From: Allosphingosinicella indica
GTDB taxonomy: Bacteria > Pseudomonadota > Alphaproteobacteria > Sphingomonadales > Sphingomonadaceae
DNA length: 64,000 nucleotides
Direction: 5' to 3'
Assembly (NCBI RefSeq): GCF_900177405.1
Contig: NZ_LT840185.1
Location: 558,001-622,000 of the forward strand
In this document: in pieces, positions 46,760 through 53,603 of the stretch
Layout of the letters: each line of letters begins with the position of its first letter
How positions within the stretch are numbered: the first letter of the stretch is position 1
The notes under the pieces: generated by a model
What the model was told of the DNA's origin: nothing
Databases searched by the model: none
Seen by the model: only the letters and a program-made list of their open reading frames with translations
Program-made: the position numbers and the translations under genes

Positions 46760-47404
46760 TCAGGCGTCGCGGTCGCGGCTGAGGTCGTCGACCTCGTCCA
46801 TGATCGACTGGAGCGCGCTGACGTCTGATTTCGCCTGCTCGCGGCGCGAGGGCAGCTTGCCCTCGGTGAGAAGATTTTCGAGCGCCACGCGCCCACGCGC
46901 GACGCGGCTCTTGATCGTGCCGACGGCGCAACCGCAGATTTCCGCTGCTTCCTCATAAGCGAAGCCGCCGGCACCGACGAGAATCAGCGCCTCGCGCTGC
47001 GGCTGCGGAAGATGCAGCAACGCGCGCTGCATATCGCCGAGCTCGACGTGACGGTCCTGGCTCGCCGGCGCAGCGAGCAGCTTGGATGCGGTCAGCTCGT
47101 CCCACTCCCCCTTGAAGCGCGCACGGCGCATCTGGCTAAGAAAGAGGTTGCGCAGAATGATGAAGGTCCAAGCGCGCATGTTGGTGCCCGCCTGGAAACG
47201 CTTGCGCGCAGCCCAGGCCTTGAGCAGCGTTTCCTGCACCAGATCGTCGGCGAGATCGCGGCTGCCCGAGAGCGAGCGGCCGAACGCCCGCAGATGGGGT
47301 ATGACCAGCCCGAGCTGCTCCTTGAACTCGTTGTCGGACAGCGGAACGGGCTCTTCGCGCCGTGCGTCCTCCAACGGTTCCTCATTCTCGGCTGACGTCA
47401 TCAT
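46760..47404 (-). CDS. ecfG: General stress sigma factor EcfG
   Basis: 214-residue ECF sigma factor of the alphaproteobacterial general stress type. Region 2 is seen in DLADDLVQETLLKAWAARKRF and NMRAWTFIILRNLFLSQMRR, region 4 in LPQPQREALILVGAGGFAYEEAAEICGCAVGTIKSRVARGR. NepR holds it inactive until PhyR is phosphorylated. It is the third gene of a minus-strand series phyR - 45-aa microprotein - ecfG. A consensus EcfG promoter stands in front of the microprotein gene, so the sigma factor probably feeds its own expression. Two ATGs (47404, 47401) are possible starts. Confidence 0.93.
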   Translation of the reverse strand: MMTSAENEEPLEDARREEPVPLSDNEFKEQLGLVIPHLRAFGRSLSGSRDLADDLVQETLLKAWAARKRFQAGTNMRAWTFIILRNLFLSQMRRARFKGEWDELTASKLLAAPASQDRHVELGDMQRALLHLPQPQREALILVGAGGFAYEEAAEICGCAVGTIKSRVARGRVALENLLTEGKLPSRREQAKSDVSALQSIMDEVDDLSRDRDA

Positions 47405-47484
47405 GCCCCCAAGGCCAACATCCCGCCTTGCCGGAGAAATGGCAAGCCGCGACGGTCATTCTTTTGTTTACGGGAATCTAGGAC

Positions 47485-47622
47485 TTAGCGCCAGACGATC
47501 AAGAGCACCGCAAAGATGATCACGACCAATATGATCGAGATCGGGAGAATCTTGCGCGTCATGTGCGGCGTGGTGCCGGCACGTGCTTCGGTCTTGCTGA
47601 GATGCGGTTCGCCTTCGTCCAT
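47485..47622 (-). CDS. 45-residue single-pass membrane microprotein
   Basis: The ORF starts MDEGEPHLSKTEARAG and ends with one strongly hydrophobic helix (residues 26-43, ILPISIILVVIIFAVLLI) and VWR. The N-terminal half is charged and should face the cytoplasm, just before a Lys/Arg pair (MTRK). It lies between phyR and ecfG. A textbook EcfG promoter (47663-47688) is 40 bp upstream of its ATG, after the phyR stop. The position and promoter argue for a real gene of the stress response. I do not recognise a family. Confidence 0.7.
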   Translation of the reverse strand: MDEGEPHLSKTEARAGTTPHMTRKILPISIILVVIIFAVLLIVWR

Positions 47623-47662
47623 CGGTAATGCGGTCCTCGAAGTTCCGTTCGTTTCGGTTGCC

Positions 47663-47688
47663 AACGCGGCGGAGTCGCGGACGGTTCC
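47663..47688 (-). promoter_or_regulatory. EcfG-type promoter of the microprotein-ecfG unit
   Basis: On the minus strand GGAAC (47688-47684), 17 bases, CGTT (47666-47663): an exact match to the general-stress sigma consensus. Transcription should start near 47656 and cover the microprotein and ecfG. Confidence 0.8.
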
Positions 47689-47704
47689 TTCGAGGACCTC
47701 GCTG

Positions 47705-48505
47705 TCAGCCTGCCGGCACCGTCGCCGTGTCGAAGAACAAAGCCTGCGCGATCGCGGCCTTCACAGTCGACCGCTGGAACGGTTTGGTGATGAGGAAGGT
47801 CGGCTCCGGCCGCTCGCCGGTAAGGAGACGCTCCGGGAAGGCGGTGATGAAGATCACCGGCACCTGGAATTCGGCGAGGATGTCCTTCACCGCATCGATC
47901 CCCGAACTGTCGTCGGCGAGCTGGATGTCGGCGAGCACGAGGCCGGGGCGGCGCGCCAGCGCCTGGCTGACCGCTTCCTCGCGCGTCACCGCGACGCCGA
48001 CCACTTCGTGGCCGAGATCGCGGACGATCGTCTCGATATCCATCGCGATGATCGGCTCATCCTCGATGATCAGCACTTCGGCGTGCGTCTGGCGCTCGAT
48101 CTCCGACAAGGCTTCGGCGACGAGGCTGTCCACCTCATTGGCTTCCGCACCGATCAGATAGCCCGCATCCTCGGGGGTGAATCCTTCCATCGCGGTCAGC
48201 AGCAACGCCTGACGCGACAGCGGCGTGATCCGCGCAAGGCGCGCCTTGGCGATCCCCTCGTGCGTATCATCGACATCGTCGCCGTCGACATTCTCTTCGA
48301 TATTCGCGCTCGACCAGATCGCGTGGAACGTGCGGTAGAGGCCCAAGCGCGGGTCAACATCGCGGGGAAAATCGTCCGGCGCCGCGACGATAGCCTCGAG
48401 CGTCGCGCGGACGAAAGCGTCGCCATGGGCCTGGCTGCCGGTGAGAGCACGGGCATAGCGCCGAAGGAAGGGAAGATGCGGCGCGAGATCCTGACCAAGC
48501 GACAT
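47705..48505 (-). CDS. phyR: Stress response anti-anti-sigma regulator PhyR
   Basis: 266 residues. The N-terminal ~130 residues mimic an ECF sigma factor (LPFLRRYARALTGSQAHGDAFVRATLEA; ITPLSRQALLLTAMEGFTPEDAGYLIG). The C-terminal receiver domain starts VLIIEDEPIIAMDIE, with phospho-acceptor Asp193 (LVLADIQLADDSSG) and Lys in LITKPF. When phosphorylated it binds NepR and frees EcfG. The start at 48505 gives the standard length; AGGAG lies 12 bases upstream. It is divergent from nepR; I found no clear EcfG consensus on its side of the 297-bp gap. Confidence 0.95.
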   Translation of the reverse strand: MSLGQDLAPHLPFLRRYARALTGSQAHGDAFVRATLEAIVAAPDDFPRDVDPRLGLYRTFHAIWSSANIEENVDGDDVDDTHEGIAKARLARITPLSRQALLLTAMEGFTPEDAGYLIGAEANEVDSLVAEALSEIERQTHAEVLIIEDEPIIAMDIETIVRDLGHEVVGVAVTREEAVSQALARRPGLVLADIQLADDSSGIDAVKDILAEFQVPVIFITAFPERLLTGERPEPTFLITKPFQRSTVKAAIAQALFFDTATVPAG

Positions 48506-48644
48506 AAGCGGGAAAACTCCTGGAAATCCGTGTTGCCGGTCTTTTGGAAGCCCGCCCCTCGCTTGGCAACCCCGCGTCCTTTCGGATACGCAACGATGGC
48601 GGACGGAAAGGAAACAGCCCGGCCCGCTCCCCTTCCTGAACATT

Positions 48645-48669
48645 GGAACCAATCAGGGAGTTTTTTGTT
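48645..48669 (+). promoter_or_regulatory. EcfG-type promoter of the nepR operon
   Basis: GGAAC (48645-48649), 16 bases, TGTT (48666-48669): near-consensus. Transcription would start about 48676, leaving a ~125-nt leader before nepR. It lies in the 297-bp phyR-nepR divergent gap (48506-48802), in which I see no further gene. Confidence 0.65.
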
Positions 48670-48802
48670 TCATTGCCCATTCCGGGCTCTTATGTCCGCC
48701 CGGACTCGGATCGTCCGCCCGCGCGATGGGCCGTAGGGGTGGGCAACCCTGGGCGAGTGTTTTGAACGAGAAAAATACCGGCCGAGGGAACGGCCGCGAG
48801 GG

Positions 48803-48991
48803 GTGATAGAGTTGAGCCTTGAGAAGCAAAAGGATGGGCGCGGGGGTCACGGCGCCAAATCCGACAGCGGCAAAAGCAAGAAATCCGGCGGCAAGGCGGA
48901 CGTGGGCAATGCCTTGCGCACCGTTTACCAGCGGACGGTCAACGAGGATATTCCTCCCGAGATGCTCGACCTTCTCGGCAAGCTCGGTTGA
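48803..48991 (+). CDS. nepR: Anti-sigma factor NepR
   Basis: 62 residues. A flexible Lys/Gly/Ser-rich N-terminus is followed by the conserved NepR core VGNALRTVYQRTVNEDIPPE and LDLLGKLG, which forms the two helices that grip EcfG or PhyR. The start is unclear: GTG 48803 directly follows AGGG, while TTG 48812 has AGGGG eight bases upstream and gives 59 residues. It is separated from ecfG here and precedes the PhyP-like gene by 27 bp in the same direction. Confidence 0.9.
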   Translation: MIELSLEKQKDGRGGHGAKSDSGKSKKSGGKADVGNALRTVYQRTVNEDIPPEMLDLLGKLG

Positions 48992-49018
48992 GGTGAGGAT
49001 CGAGCGCAGGACGTCGCC

Positions 49019-50662
49019 ATGACGGCCAGCAAATACCGGCCATCGTTGCTCGACTGGATCGGCGCGCGTTTCGCGCGATTGTCGACCGGGCTCAAAATGC
49101 TTTTCATTCTCGGGATCGGGCTCTGCCCGCTCGGGCTGATCGCCGTGCTCGCCTCCATAGAGAGCGCGCGCGCCAACGACGCGAAGAATATCAGCGAAAT
49201 CCAGACCGCGCTCGAACTGAAAGCGCAACGGCTCGACGCGGCGGTAAGCCGCGCGGTGCTGACGATGCGCGCAGCGGGCGGAGCCTTGCGGGCGGCCGCG
49301 CCCGATCCCGCTTTGTGCGAGCGAACGGTCGAGCGGCTGGCGCGCGCGCAGGGATCGCAGTGGCGCTACGCCCTGTTTTCCGACGACGGAGCCGCGCTAT
49401 GCTCGAGTCCGGGCTTCGCGGCGGCACGGCCCATGGCGATCGGGTTCAATAGCCCGACCTCGACCGCGCGGATCGCCGACGACGGATCCTCGCTCACCCT
49501 GCTGCTCTACGACCAGCGCGGCATCCTGGAAGGCGTGGCCGAGTTCGACCGCGCCAATCTGGAGCGCATCACCCGCTTTCCCAACACCGCCGGCGGCTAT
49601 GATCTGGAGATCGGCGACGGTGCGCGCACGCTGACGCTGCACGACGGCTTCCGCAACACCGCGCTCAAGACCACGATAAACGCGGCGACGCCGGTGATCG
49701 GCGACCGGCTGGAGCTGCGCATCCGCGCCGGCGCGGTGCCGATCACCGCCGCGGAGATCCTCATCATCCTGCTGCCGGTGCTGATGTGGATGGGCGCGGC
49801 GGGCATCGGCTGGTGGATCGTCAACCGCCTGCTGCTGAAACCGCTCGTCCGGATGCAGCGTGCGGTCGCTTCCTATCAGCCGGGTGACCGCCATCTCGAT
49901 TTGCCTTTACTCTCCACACCCGCGCGCGAGATCGGAGAGCTCGGCTTTGCCTTCGATCAGGTGACCCGCACCGTCGCCCGGCACGAAGCGGAGCTGGAAG
50001 CCGCGCTGGAGCGCCAGACCCGGCTGGTCCGCGAAGTGCATCACCGCGTGAAGAACAACCTTCAGGTGGTCGCCTCGCTCATCAACCTGCACGCGCGAGG
50101 GGCGACCTCGGACGAGGTCGCCGCTGCCTATGCCGCGATCCAGCGGCGTGTGGACGCGCTCGCCGTGGTCCACCGCAACCATTATGCCGAGTTCGAGGAC
50201 AATCGCGGCGTCTCGCTTCGCTCGCTGATCTCGGAACTCGCCGCGAACCTCCGCGCCACCGCGCCCGCACAGGCCAGCGCGATGCAGGTGCAGGTCGATG
50301 TGGATTCGATCTACGCGACCCAGGATGTCGCCGTGTCGGTTGCGTTTCTGCTCACGGAAGTGATCGAATTTGCTATGCTTTCGGGCGCGCGCAGCGTGGT
50401 GATCTGTGTCGATCAGGAGCGGGCCGACGTCGCCAAGCTCACCATCGAGTCGGACAGCCTGATATCCGGGGCGGTCAAAGATCCGGCACTCGCCGACCGG
50501 TTCGAGCGGATCGTCACCGGCCTTTCGCGCCAGCTCCGTTCGACCATCGATCGCGATCCGGAGCGCGGTCGTTATGCTCTGCAGGTCGCGATCCTCGACC
50601 GGGCGGAGCGGCCCGGAGAAACCTCCGAGCGCCCCTTCCGGTCGCCGCCGCCTACATCGTGA
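49019..50662 (+). CDS. phyP: PhyP-like sensor protein (HisKA_2 type, degenerate ATPase domain)
   Basis: 547 residues: TM helix 1 (about 25-47), a ~195-residue periplasmic sensor part, TM helix 2 (about 245-268), a HAMP-like linker, then a HisKA_2 dimerisation domain with His342 in EVHHRVKNNLQVVASLI. The following ATP-binding domain is eroded. The N-box, usually E-L-V-x-N-A, reads LLTEVIEFAMLSGA with Phe in place of Asn, and I see no D-x-G-x-G box. PhyP of Sphingomonas Fr1, coded at the phyR locus, is known as a negative regulator of PhyR; this protein fits that role better than a kinase. It is the last gene of the nepR operon and converges on the flavin-fold gene with 11 bp overlap. Confidence 0.8.
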   Translation: MTASKYRPSLLDWIGARFARLSTGLKMLFILGIGLCPLGLIAVLASIESARANDAKNISEIQTALELKAQRLDAAVSRAVLTMRAAGGALRAAAPDPALCERTVERLARAQGSQWRYALFSDDGAALCSSPGFAAARPMAIGFNSPTSTARIADDGSSLTLLLYDQRGILEGVAEFDRANLERITRFPNTAGGYDLEIGDGARTLTLHDGFRNTALKTTINAATPVIGDRLELRIRAGAVPITAAEILIILLPVLMWMGAAGIGWWIVNRLLLKPLVRMQRAVASYQPGDRHLDLPLLSTPAREIGELGFAFDQVTRTVARHEAELEAALERQTRLVREVHHRVKNNLQVVASLINLHARGATSDEVAAAYAAIQRRVDALAVVHRNHYAEFEDNRGVSLRSLISELAANLRATAPAQASAMQVQVDVDSIYATQDVAVSVAFLLTEVIEFAMLSGARSVVICVDQERADVAKLTIESDSLISGAVKDPALADRFERIVTGLSRQLRSTIDRDPERGRYALQVAILDRAERPGETSERPFRSPPPTS

Positions 50663-51137
50663 CGGTTTCGACCTTGCCGCCGTCTGGCGGCGACTGACGC
50701 GCCACGGCGGCGAGCATCTTCACCACATAGAGCAGGCTGGAGCTGTTCGCGTCCCATAGCTTCGCTTCGTCGGGCGTCACCGTGATCAGCGCCGTATCGG
50801 CGCCATCGGGGCCCTCGGGCAGCCAGGCCTCGGCGGACATCGACCATAGCTCGCCCAGCTTCGCGCGGTCCTGGCTGGTCGAGGCGGTGGCGGCGAGCGA
50901 AACATAATCGCTCTTGCCCGGGTCGGAATAAGCGAGGTTGATCCGCGCGGTGCCGCCGATGTCGCCGACCTTGCCGCTGCTCAGCCGGGTGATGAAATAG
51001 ATGCGGTTCTCATCGGGGCGAAGGATCGAGTACATCGGGCGGCTGACGAGCTGGCCCGCTTCCTCCGTGGTCATCATGGCGACCGGCTGCTTCTTGAGCA
51101 GCGCCCATACGTCGTCGGGGTTACCGTGCGCGGTCAT
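50652..51137 (-). CDS. Pyridoxamine 5'-phosphate oxidase-like general stress protein
   Basis: 161 residues of the FMN-binding split-barrel class often labelled general stress protein 26: DDVWALLKKQPVAMMTTEE, LVSRPMYSILRPDENRIYFIT, ARINLAYSDPGKSDYVSL, LGELWSMSAEAWLPEG and LITVTPDEAKLWDA. It may bind a flavin or related cofactor; no reaction is known. GAGGAGA lies seven bases before the ATG at 51137, which overlaps the preceding small gene by 17 bp. Position next to nepR/phyP and a candidate EcfG promoter fit a stress-regulon gene. Confidence 0.85.
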   Translation of the reverse strand: MTAHGNPDDVWALLKKQPVAMMTTEEAGQLVSRPMYSILRPDENRIYFITRLSSGKVGDIGGTARINLAYSDPGKSDYVSLAATASTSQDRAKLGELWSMSAEAWLPEGPDGADTALITVTPDEAKLWDANSSSLLYVVKMLAAVARQSPPDGGKVETVTM

Positions 51138-51321
51138 CTTTATTCTCCTCGGATGGCTGGCTGTGGTGCGAGCGCTGGGGGCGGCCCTTGCTCTGATCCT
51201 GCGCGTGCTTGAGGTCGGCGGCGGTCTGGCCCGCCGCATTCGCGGCGTCGACTACGTCGTGGCGGTCCTCGTGGACGCCATCCACATCGGAATTGGGGCC
51301 GGTTGCTGGCGGTTTGCTCAT
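51121..51321 (-). CDS. Small hydrophilic protein upstream of the stress flavin-fold gene
   Basis: 66 residues, MSKPPATGPNSDVDGVHEDR at the start, then rich in Asp, His, Gln, Lys and Ala without hydrophobic segments. Probably disordered, like many small stress-induced proteins. AAGGA lies nine bases before the ATG, the stop overlaps the next gene by 17 bp, and a candidate EcfG promoter is ~30 bp upstream. No family recognised. Confidence 0.6.
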   Translation of the reverse strand: MSKPPATGPNSDVDGVHEDRHDVVDAANAAGQTAADLKHAQDQSKGRPQRSHHSQPSEENKDDRAR

Positions 51322-51353
51322 GCTATGCGTTCCTTGGTCTCGTGTTCCGGGCC

Positions 51354-51378
51354 AACGGACGGCATGACAAGTCGTTGC
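51354..51378 (-). promoter_or_regulatory. Candidate EcfG-type promoter of the small protein/flavin-fold pair
   Basis: On the minus strand GCAAC (51378-51374), 16 bases, CGTT (51357-51354). One base off consensus in the same way as the site before the NepR-like gene. The start would be near 51346, about 25 nt before the ATG. Confidence 0.5.
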
Positions 51379-51425
51379 ACCGTTCGATCGCGGCACAAAA
51401 ATCGGCAAAAAATTTTCGATGGCGT

Positions 51426-51450
51426 GGAACTACCATCCTGCATGCGGGTT
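51426..51450 (+). promoter_or_regulatory. Candidate EcfG-type promoter of the small RNA
   Basis: GGAAC (51426-51430), 16 bases, GGTT (51447-51450); or 17 bases to GTTC. Perfect -35, -10 one base off. The predicted start (51456-51458) falls just before the first hairpin of the RNA described next. Confidence 0.5.
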
Positions 51451-51456
51451 CTGCTC

Positions 51457-51557
51457 TTCGGATAGTGACCTTTTGCCCCCCCGCTCTCGCTATCCACCAT
51501 GGGCCCGGACTGCGCTAACCTCCCCCCCCCGGTAGCGCCTCCGGGCCCAAATTTTTT
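51457..51557 (+). ncRNA. Candidate general-stress small RNA with two C-rich loops
   Basis: About 100 nt between an EcfG-type promoter and a strong terminator, with no ORF that I can support. Hairpin 1 pairs GGATAG (51460-51465) with CTATCC (51490-51495) around a 24-base loop holding seven C in a row. Hairpin 2 is the terminator (51501-51548), whose 15-base loop holds nine C in a row. C-rich loops are typical of small RNAs that pair with G-rich ribosome-binding sites. In Caulobacter, GsrN is a stress-sigma-dependent small RNA with such a loop that acts on katG mRNA. This could be its counterpart, but I cannot align them here. It lies just upstream of the entericidin-like gene. Confidence 0.5.
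51501..51557 (+). terminator. Strong terminator of the candidate small RNA
   Basis: Outer 9-bp stem GGGCCCGGA / TCCGGGCCC (51501-51509, 51540-51548), inner 6-bp stem GCGCTA / TAGCGC (51512-51517, 51533-51538), C-rich loop, then AAA and six T (51552-51557). No protein gene ends here on the plus strand, so it must serve an untranslated transcript. The left flank has no T run, so it works only on plus. Confidence 0.85.
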
Positions 51558-51605
51558 CTCACCTATGCAGTCCGTCGCGCAATGGCCCCCAGTCATAACG
51601 CCGCT

Positions 51606-51630
51606 GGAACCAATTCGCGGCTCGGACTTT
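51606..51630 (+). promoter_or_regulatory. Possible EcfG-type promoter of the entericidin-like gene
   Basis: GGAAC (51606-51610), 16 bases, CTTT (51627-51630). Perfect -35, -10 one base off. The start near 51637 would give a ~50-nt leader before the ATG at 51690. Confidence 0.4.
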
Positions 51631-51689
51631 TATTCCGCACCTTCGCGCGCATGCGGTTTGATGGCGCGAAACGGCTTAGGAGACTCATC

Positions 51690-51821
51690 ATGGTTCGCAA
51701 GTTCATCGCCATCGTCGCGCTCACCGGCAGTCTGGCGCTTGCCGCCTGCAACACCGTCGAGGGCGCGGGCCGCGACGTCCAGTCGGCCGGCCAGGCCATC
51801 GAGGATGCCGGCGACCGTTAA
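51690..51821 (+). CDS. Entericidin-like small lipoprotein
   Basis: 43 residues. Signal and lipobox (SLALAAC, Cys20), then NTVEGAGRDVQSAGQAIEDA, which is the entericidin A/B pattern. Such lipoproteins are small, abundant, and in alphaproteobacteria commonly belong to the general stress regulon. AGGAG lies eight bases before the ATG. Own terminator 22 bp downstream. In E. coli entericidins have an antidote/toxin role; whether this holds here is unknown. Confidence 0.85.
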   Translation: MVRKFIAIVALTGSLALAACNTVEGAGRDVQSAGQAIEDAGDR

Positions 51822-51843
51822 GGCGCTTTCTCGGATGTTACGG

Positions 51844-51869
51844 AAGGGCGCCTTCGGGCGCCCTTTTTT
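51844..51869 (+). terminator. Terminator of the entericidin-like gene
   Basis: 9-bp perfect stem AAGGGCGCC / GGCGCCCTT with a TTCG loop, followed by a six-T run: a classical intrinsic terminator. It stands between convergent genes; the phospholipase D-like stop is only four bases beyond. Confidence 0.92.
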
Positions 51870-51872
51870 CGT

Positions 51873-53603
51873 TCAGACGAGATCGTCGGGGATGAAGAAA
51901 TAGGGCCGCGCGAAGCGGCGTGCCCGGCCGATCTGATAGGGTACGACGAAGCCGGCGCGGTCCTCCGGCTCGGCCTTGGCATTGGCCCTCGCCACCGTGC
52001 GCCATTCCGCCAGATCGGCGGGTACTTCGCCGTCGAAAAGCTGGCCCCAGAGATCGCGGCGGAACCGGGTGATCGCATCGCCGCGCTCGGCCCAGATCAC
52101 GCCGAGCTCGGTATCCCAATCGAAGCTGCGGCCGTTGATGTTCGCCGACGACATGAGGCACGCGGCATCGTCCGCGATCAGCAGCTTGCTGTGGATGTGG
52201 ATCACCCCCGCGCCGAACGCGGTGCCCCTGCTCTTCTTGAACTTGGCATCCGCGCCGTCCGCTTCTTCCTGCTTGGCGAGGGTGAAGAGGCCGACGCGAT
52301 CGCGCCCACCGGTCTTGAGCAGCCGCTCCAGCGCGCGCGCCTGGAGATATTCGCCATGCCGGTGGGCGGGGTTATCACCCTGGCCTTCGAAAGCGATCTC
52401 CTCCGGCGCATTGGCGATCAGGATGATGACCTCCAGGCCCGGGTTTTCCTCCAGCGCCTGCTCGATCCAGCGACCCGCCTCTTTCGACCGGAAGAATTGC
52501 GCCTCGATATAGAGCCGTTCGCGGGCCGCCCCGATGATCGCACGATGAGCGGCCTTGAGTTCACGGACCACGGCCTTGGGACCCAGCGCGAACAGCGTGG
52601 GCGACTTTCGCGAGACGGTGCGCACAAGCTGTACGGTCGCATCGCCCTCGCCCTCCCGCGCTTCGGCGGTCTCGGCCTTGTCCAGCGGATCGAGCATCAA
52701 TTCGCGACCGCAACCGTCCGTCCACTCGGCGACGGTCGCGCGATAGCGCGGCATCTCGCGGTTCCATAAAGTCGCGAAATGCCGCGCCGCATCGCCGGCC
52801 ACCGCGCCGGTGATCAGCGCCGACATGTCGTGCCAATTCTGGTTGGCGCGCTGCCGATGCCTCTGATCGTCCCAGCGGCGCTCGTTGAGATCGAGCCCGC
52901 CGACCACCACCTGCCGGCCGTCCACCACCACGAACTTCTGGTGATAGCTCGCCGGCCACAGCCGCGGCGGCGGCGATCGCCGCCAGCCTTCGGGCTTGCC
53001 GTCCGCCCAGCGCACCGAACGCCACAGCCCCGGCCGCGTGTCGAGGCCGCCGTCGTCGAGATCGGTACGGCCGATCAGCCCGTCGATCACCTTTCGCAGC
53101 CGCCGCCCGAGCGGGATGCGCAGCGCCTGGCGGATCGCCCAGCCCATCTCGCCCTCATGCTGGACGACGAGGAGCTGCAGGCGATCGCGCTGGCTCTCCT
53201 CCAGGGTCTCGATGATTTCGCGAATGCGCCGGTAGGTCGACCAGCTCCCGGCGTGGAGATAATCGGCGAGCACGGGCTCGAAGTCGGCGAGGAGGATGCG
53301 GAAGCGGATTCCTTCGCGCGCCTTGTGCGCGATGAGATCGCCCCAATCGCTGAGTCCGAGTGCTTTGGCCGCGTCCGAACGCAGCTTGGTACCGGGATCG
53401 AAGATGCGGAAGCCCATCCAGACGGTGGCTTCGGCGCCGAGCACCAGCCGCTCCAGCCGCGGATACATTTCCGCCGCCTCGATCAGCGGTTCCACCGTGC
53501 AATGGTCGCGCGGCGGCGCGGGGCAGAGCCAGCCGGCCCCGTCGTCCGCCGCGCACATGCTGGAGTCCCGGTCGATGAAGGGCGGGACGGTGGGCATGGT
53601 CAT
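51873..53603 (-). CDS. Phospholipase D-like protein
   Basis: 576 residues with two HKD motifs: YHQKFVVVDGRQVVVGGLDL and HIHSKLLIADDAACLMSSANINGRS, the hallmark of the PLD superfamily (phosphatidyl transfer or hydrolysis by a His intermediate). No signal peptide is visible, so it is probably cytoplasmic or membrane-associated. The substrate is not known; cardiolipin-synthase-like or phospholipase activity is possible. ATG 53603 overlaps the tatC stop; ATG 53597, with AGGGA six bases before it, is equally good. Confidence 0.9.
   Translation of the reverse strand: MTMPTVPPFIDRDSSMCAADDGAGWLCPAPPRDHCTVEPLIEAAEMYPRLERLVLGAEATVWMGFRIFDPGTKLRSDAAKALGLSDWGDLIAHKAREGIRFRILLADFEPVLADYLHAGSWSTYRRIREIIETLEESQRDRLQLLVVQHEGEMGWAIRQALRIPLGRRLRKVIDGLIGRTDLDDGGLDTRPGLWRSVRWADGKPEGWRRSPPPRLWPASYHQKFVVVDGRQVVVGGLDLNERRWDDQRHRQRANQNWHDMSALITGAVAGDAARHFATLWNREMPRYRATVAEWTDGCGRELMLDPLDKAETAEAREGEGDATVQLVRTVSRKSPTLFALGPKAVVRELKAAHRAIIGAARERLYIEAQFFRSKEAGRWIEQALEENPGLEVIILIANAPEEIAFEGQGDNPAHRHGEYLQARALERLLKTGGRDRVGLFTLAKQEEADGADAKFKKSRGTAFGAGVIHIHSKLLIADDAACLMSSANINGRSFDWDTELGVIWAERGDAITRFRRDLWGQLFDGEVPADLAEWRTVARANAKAEPEDRAGFVVPYQIGRARRFARPYFFIPDDLV

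Noticed and set aside
48506-48660. EcfG promoter for phyR on the minus strand
   Set aside because: Only GGAAG with a 15-base spacer to TGTT was found; both spacing and -35 are off, so I do not call it.
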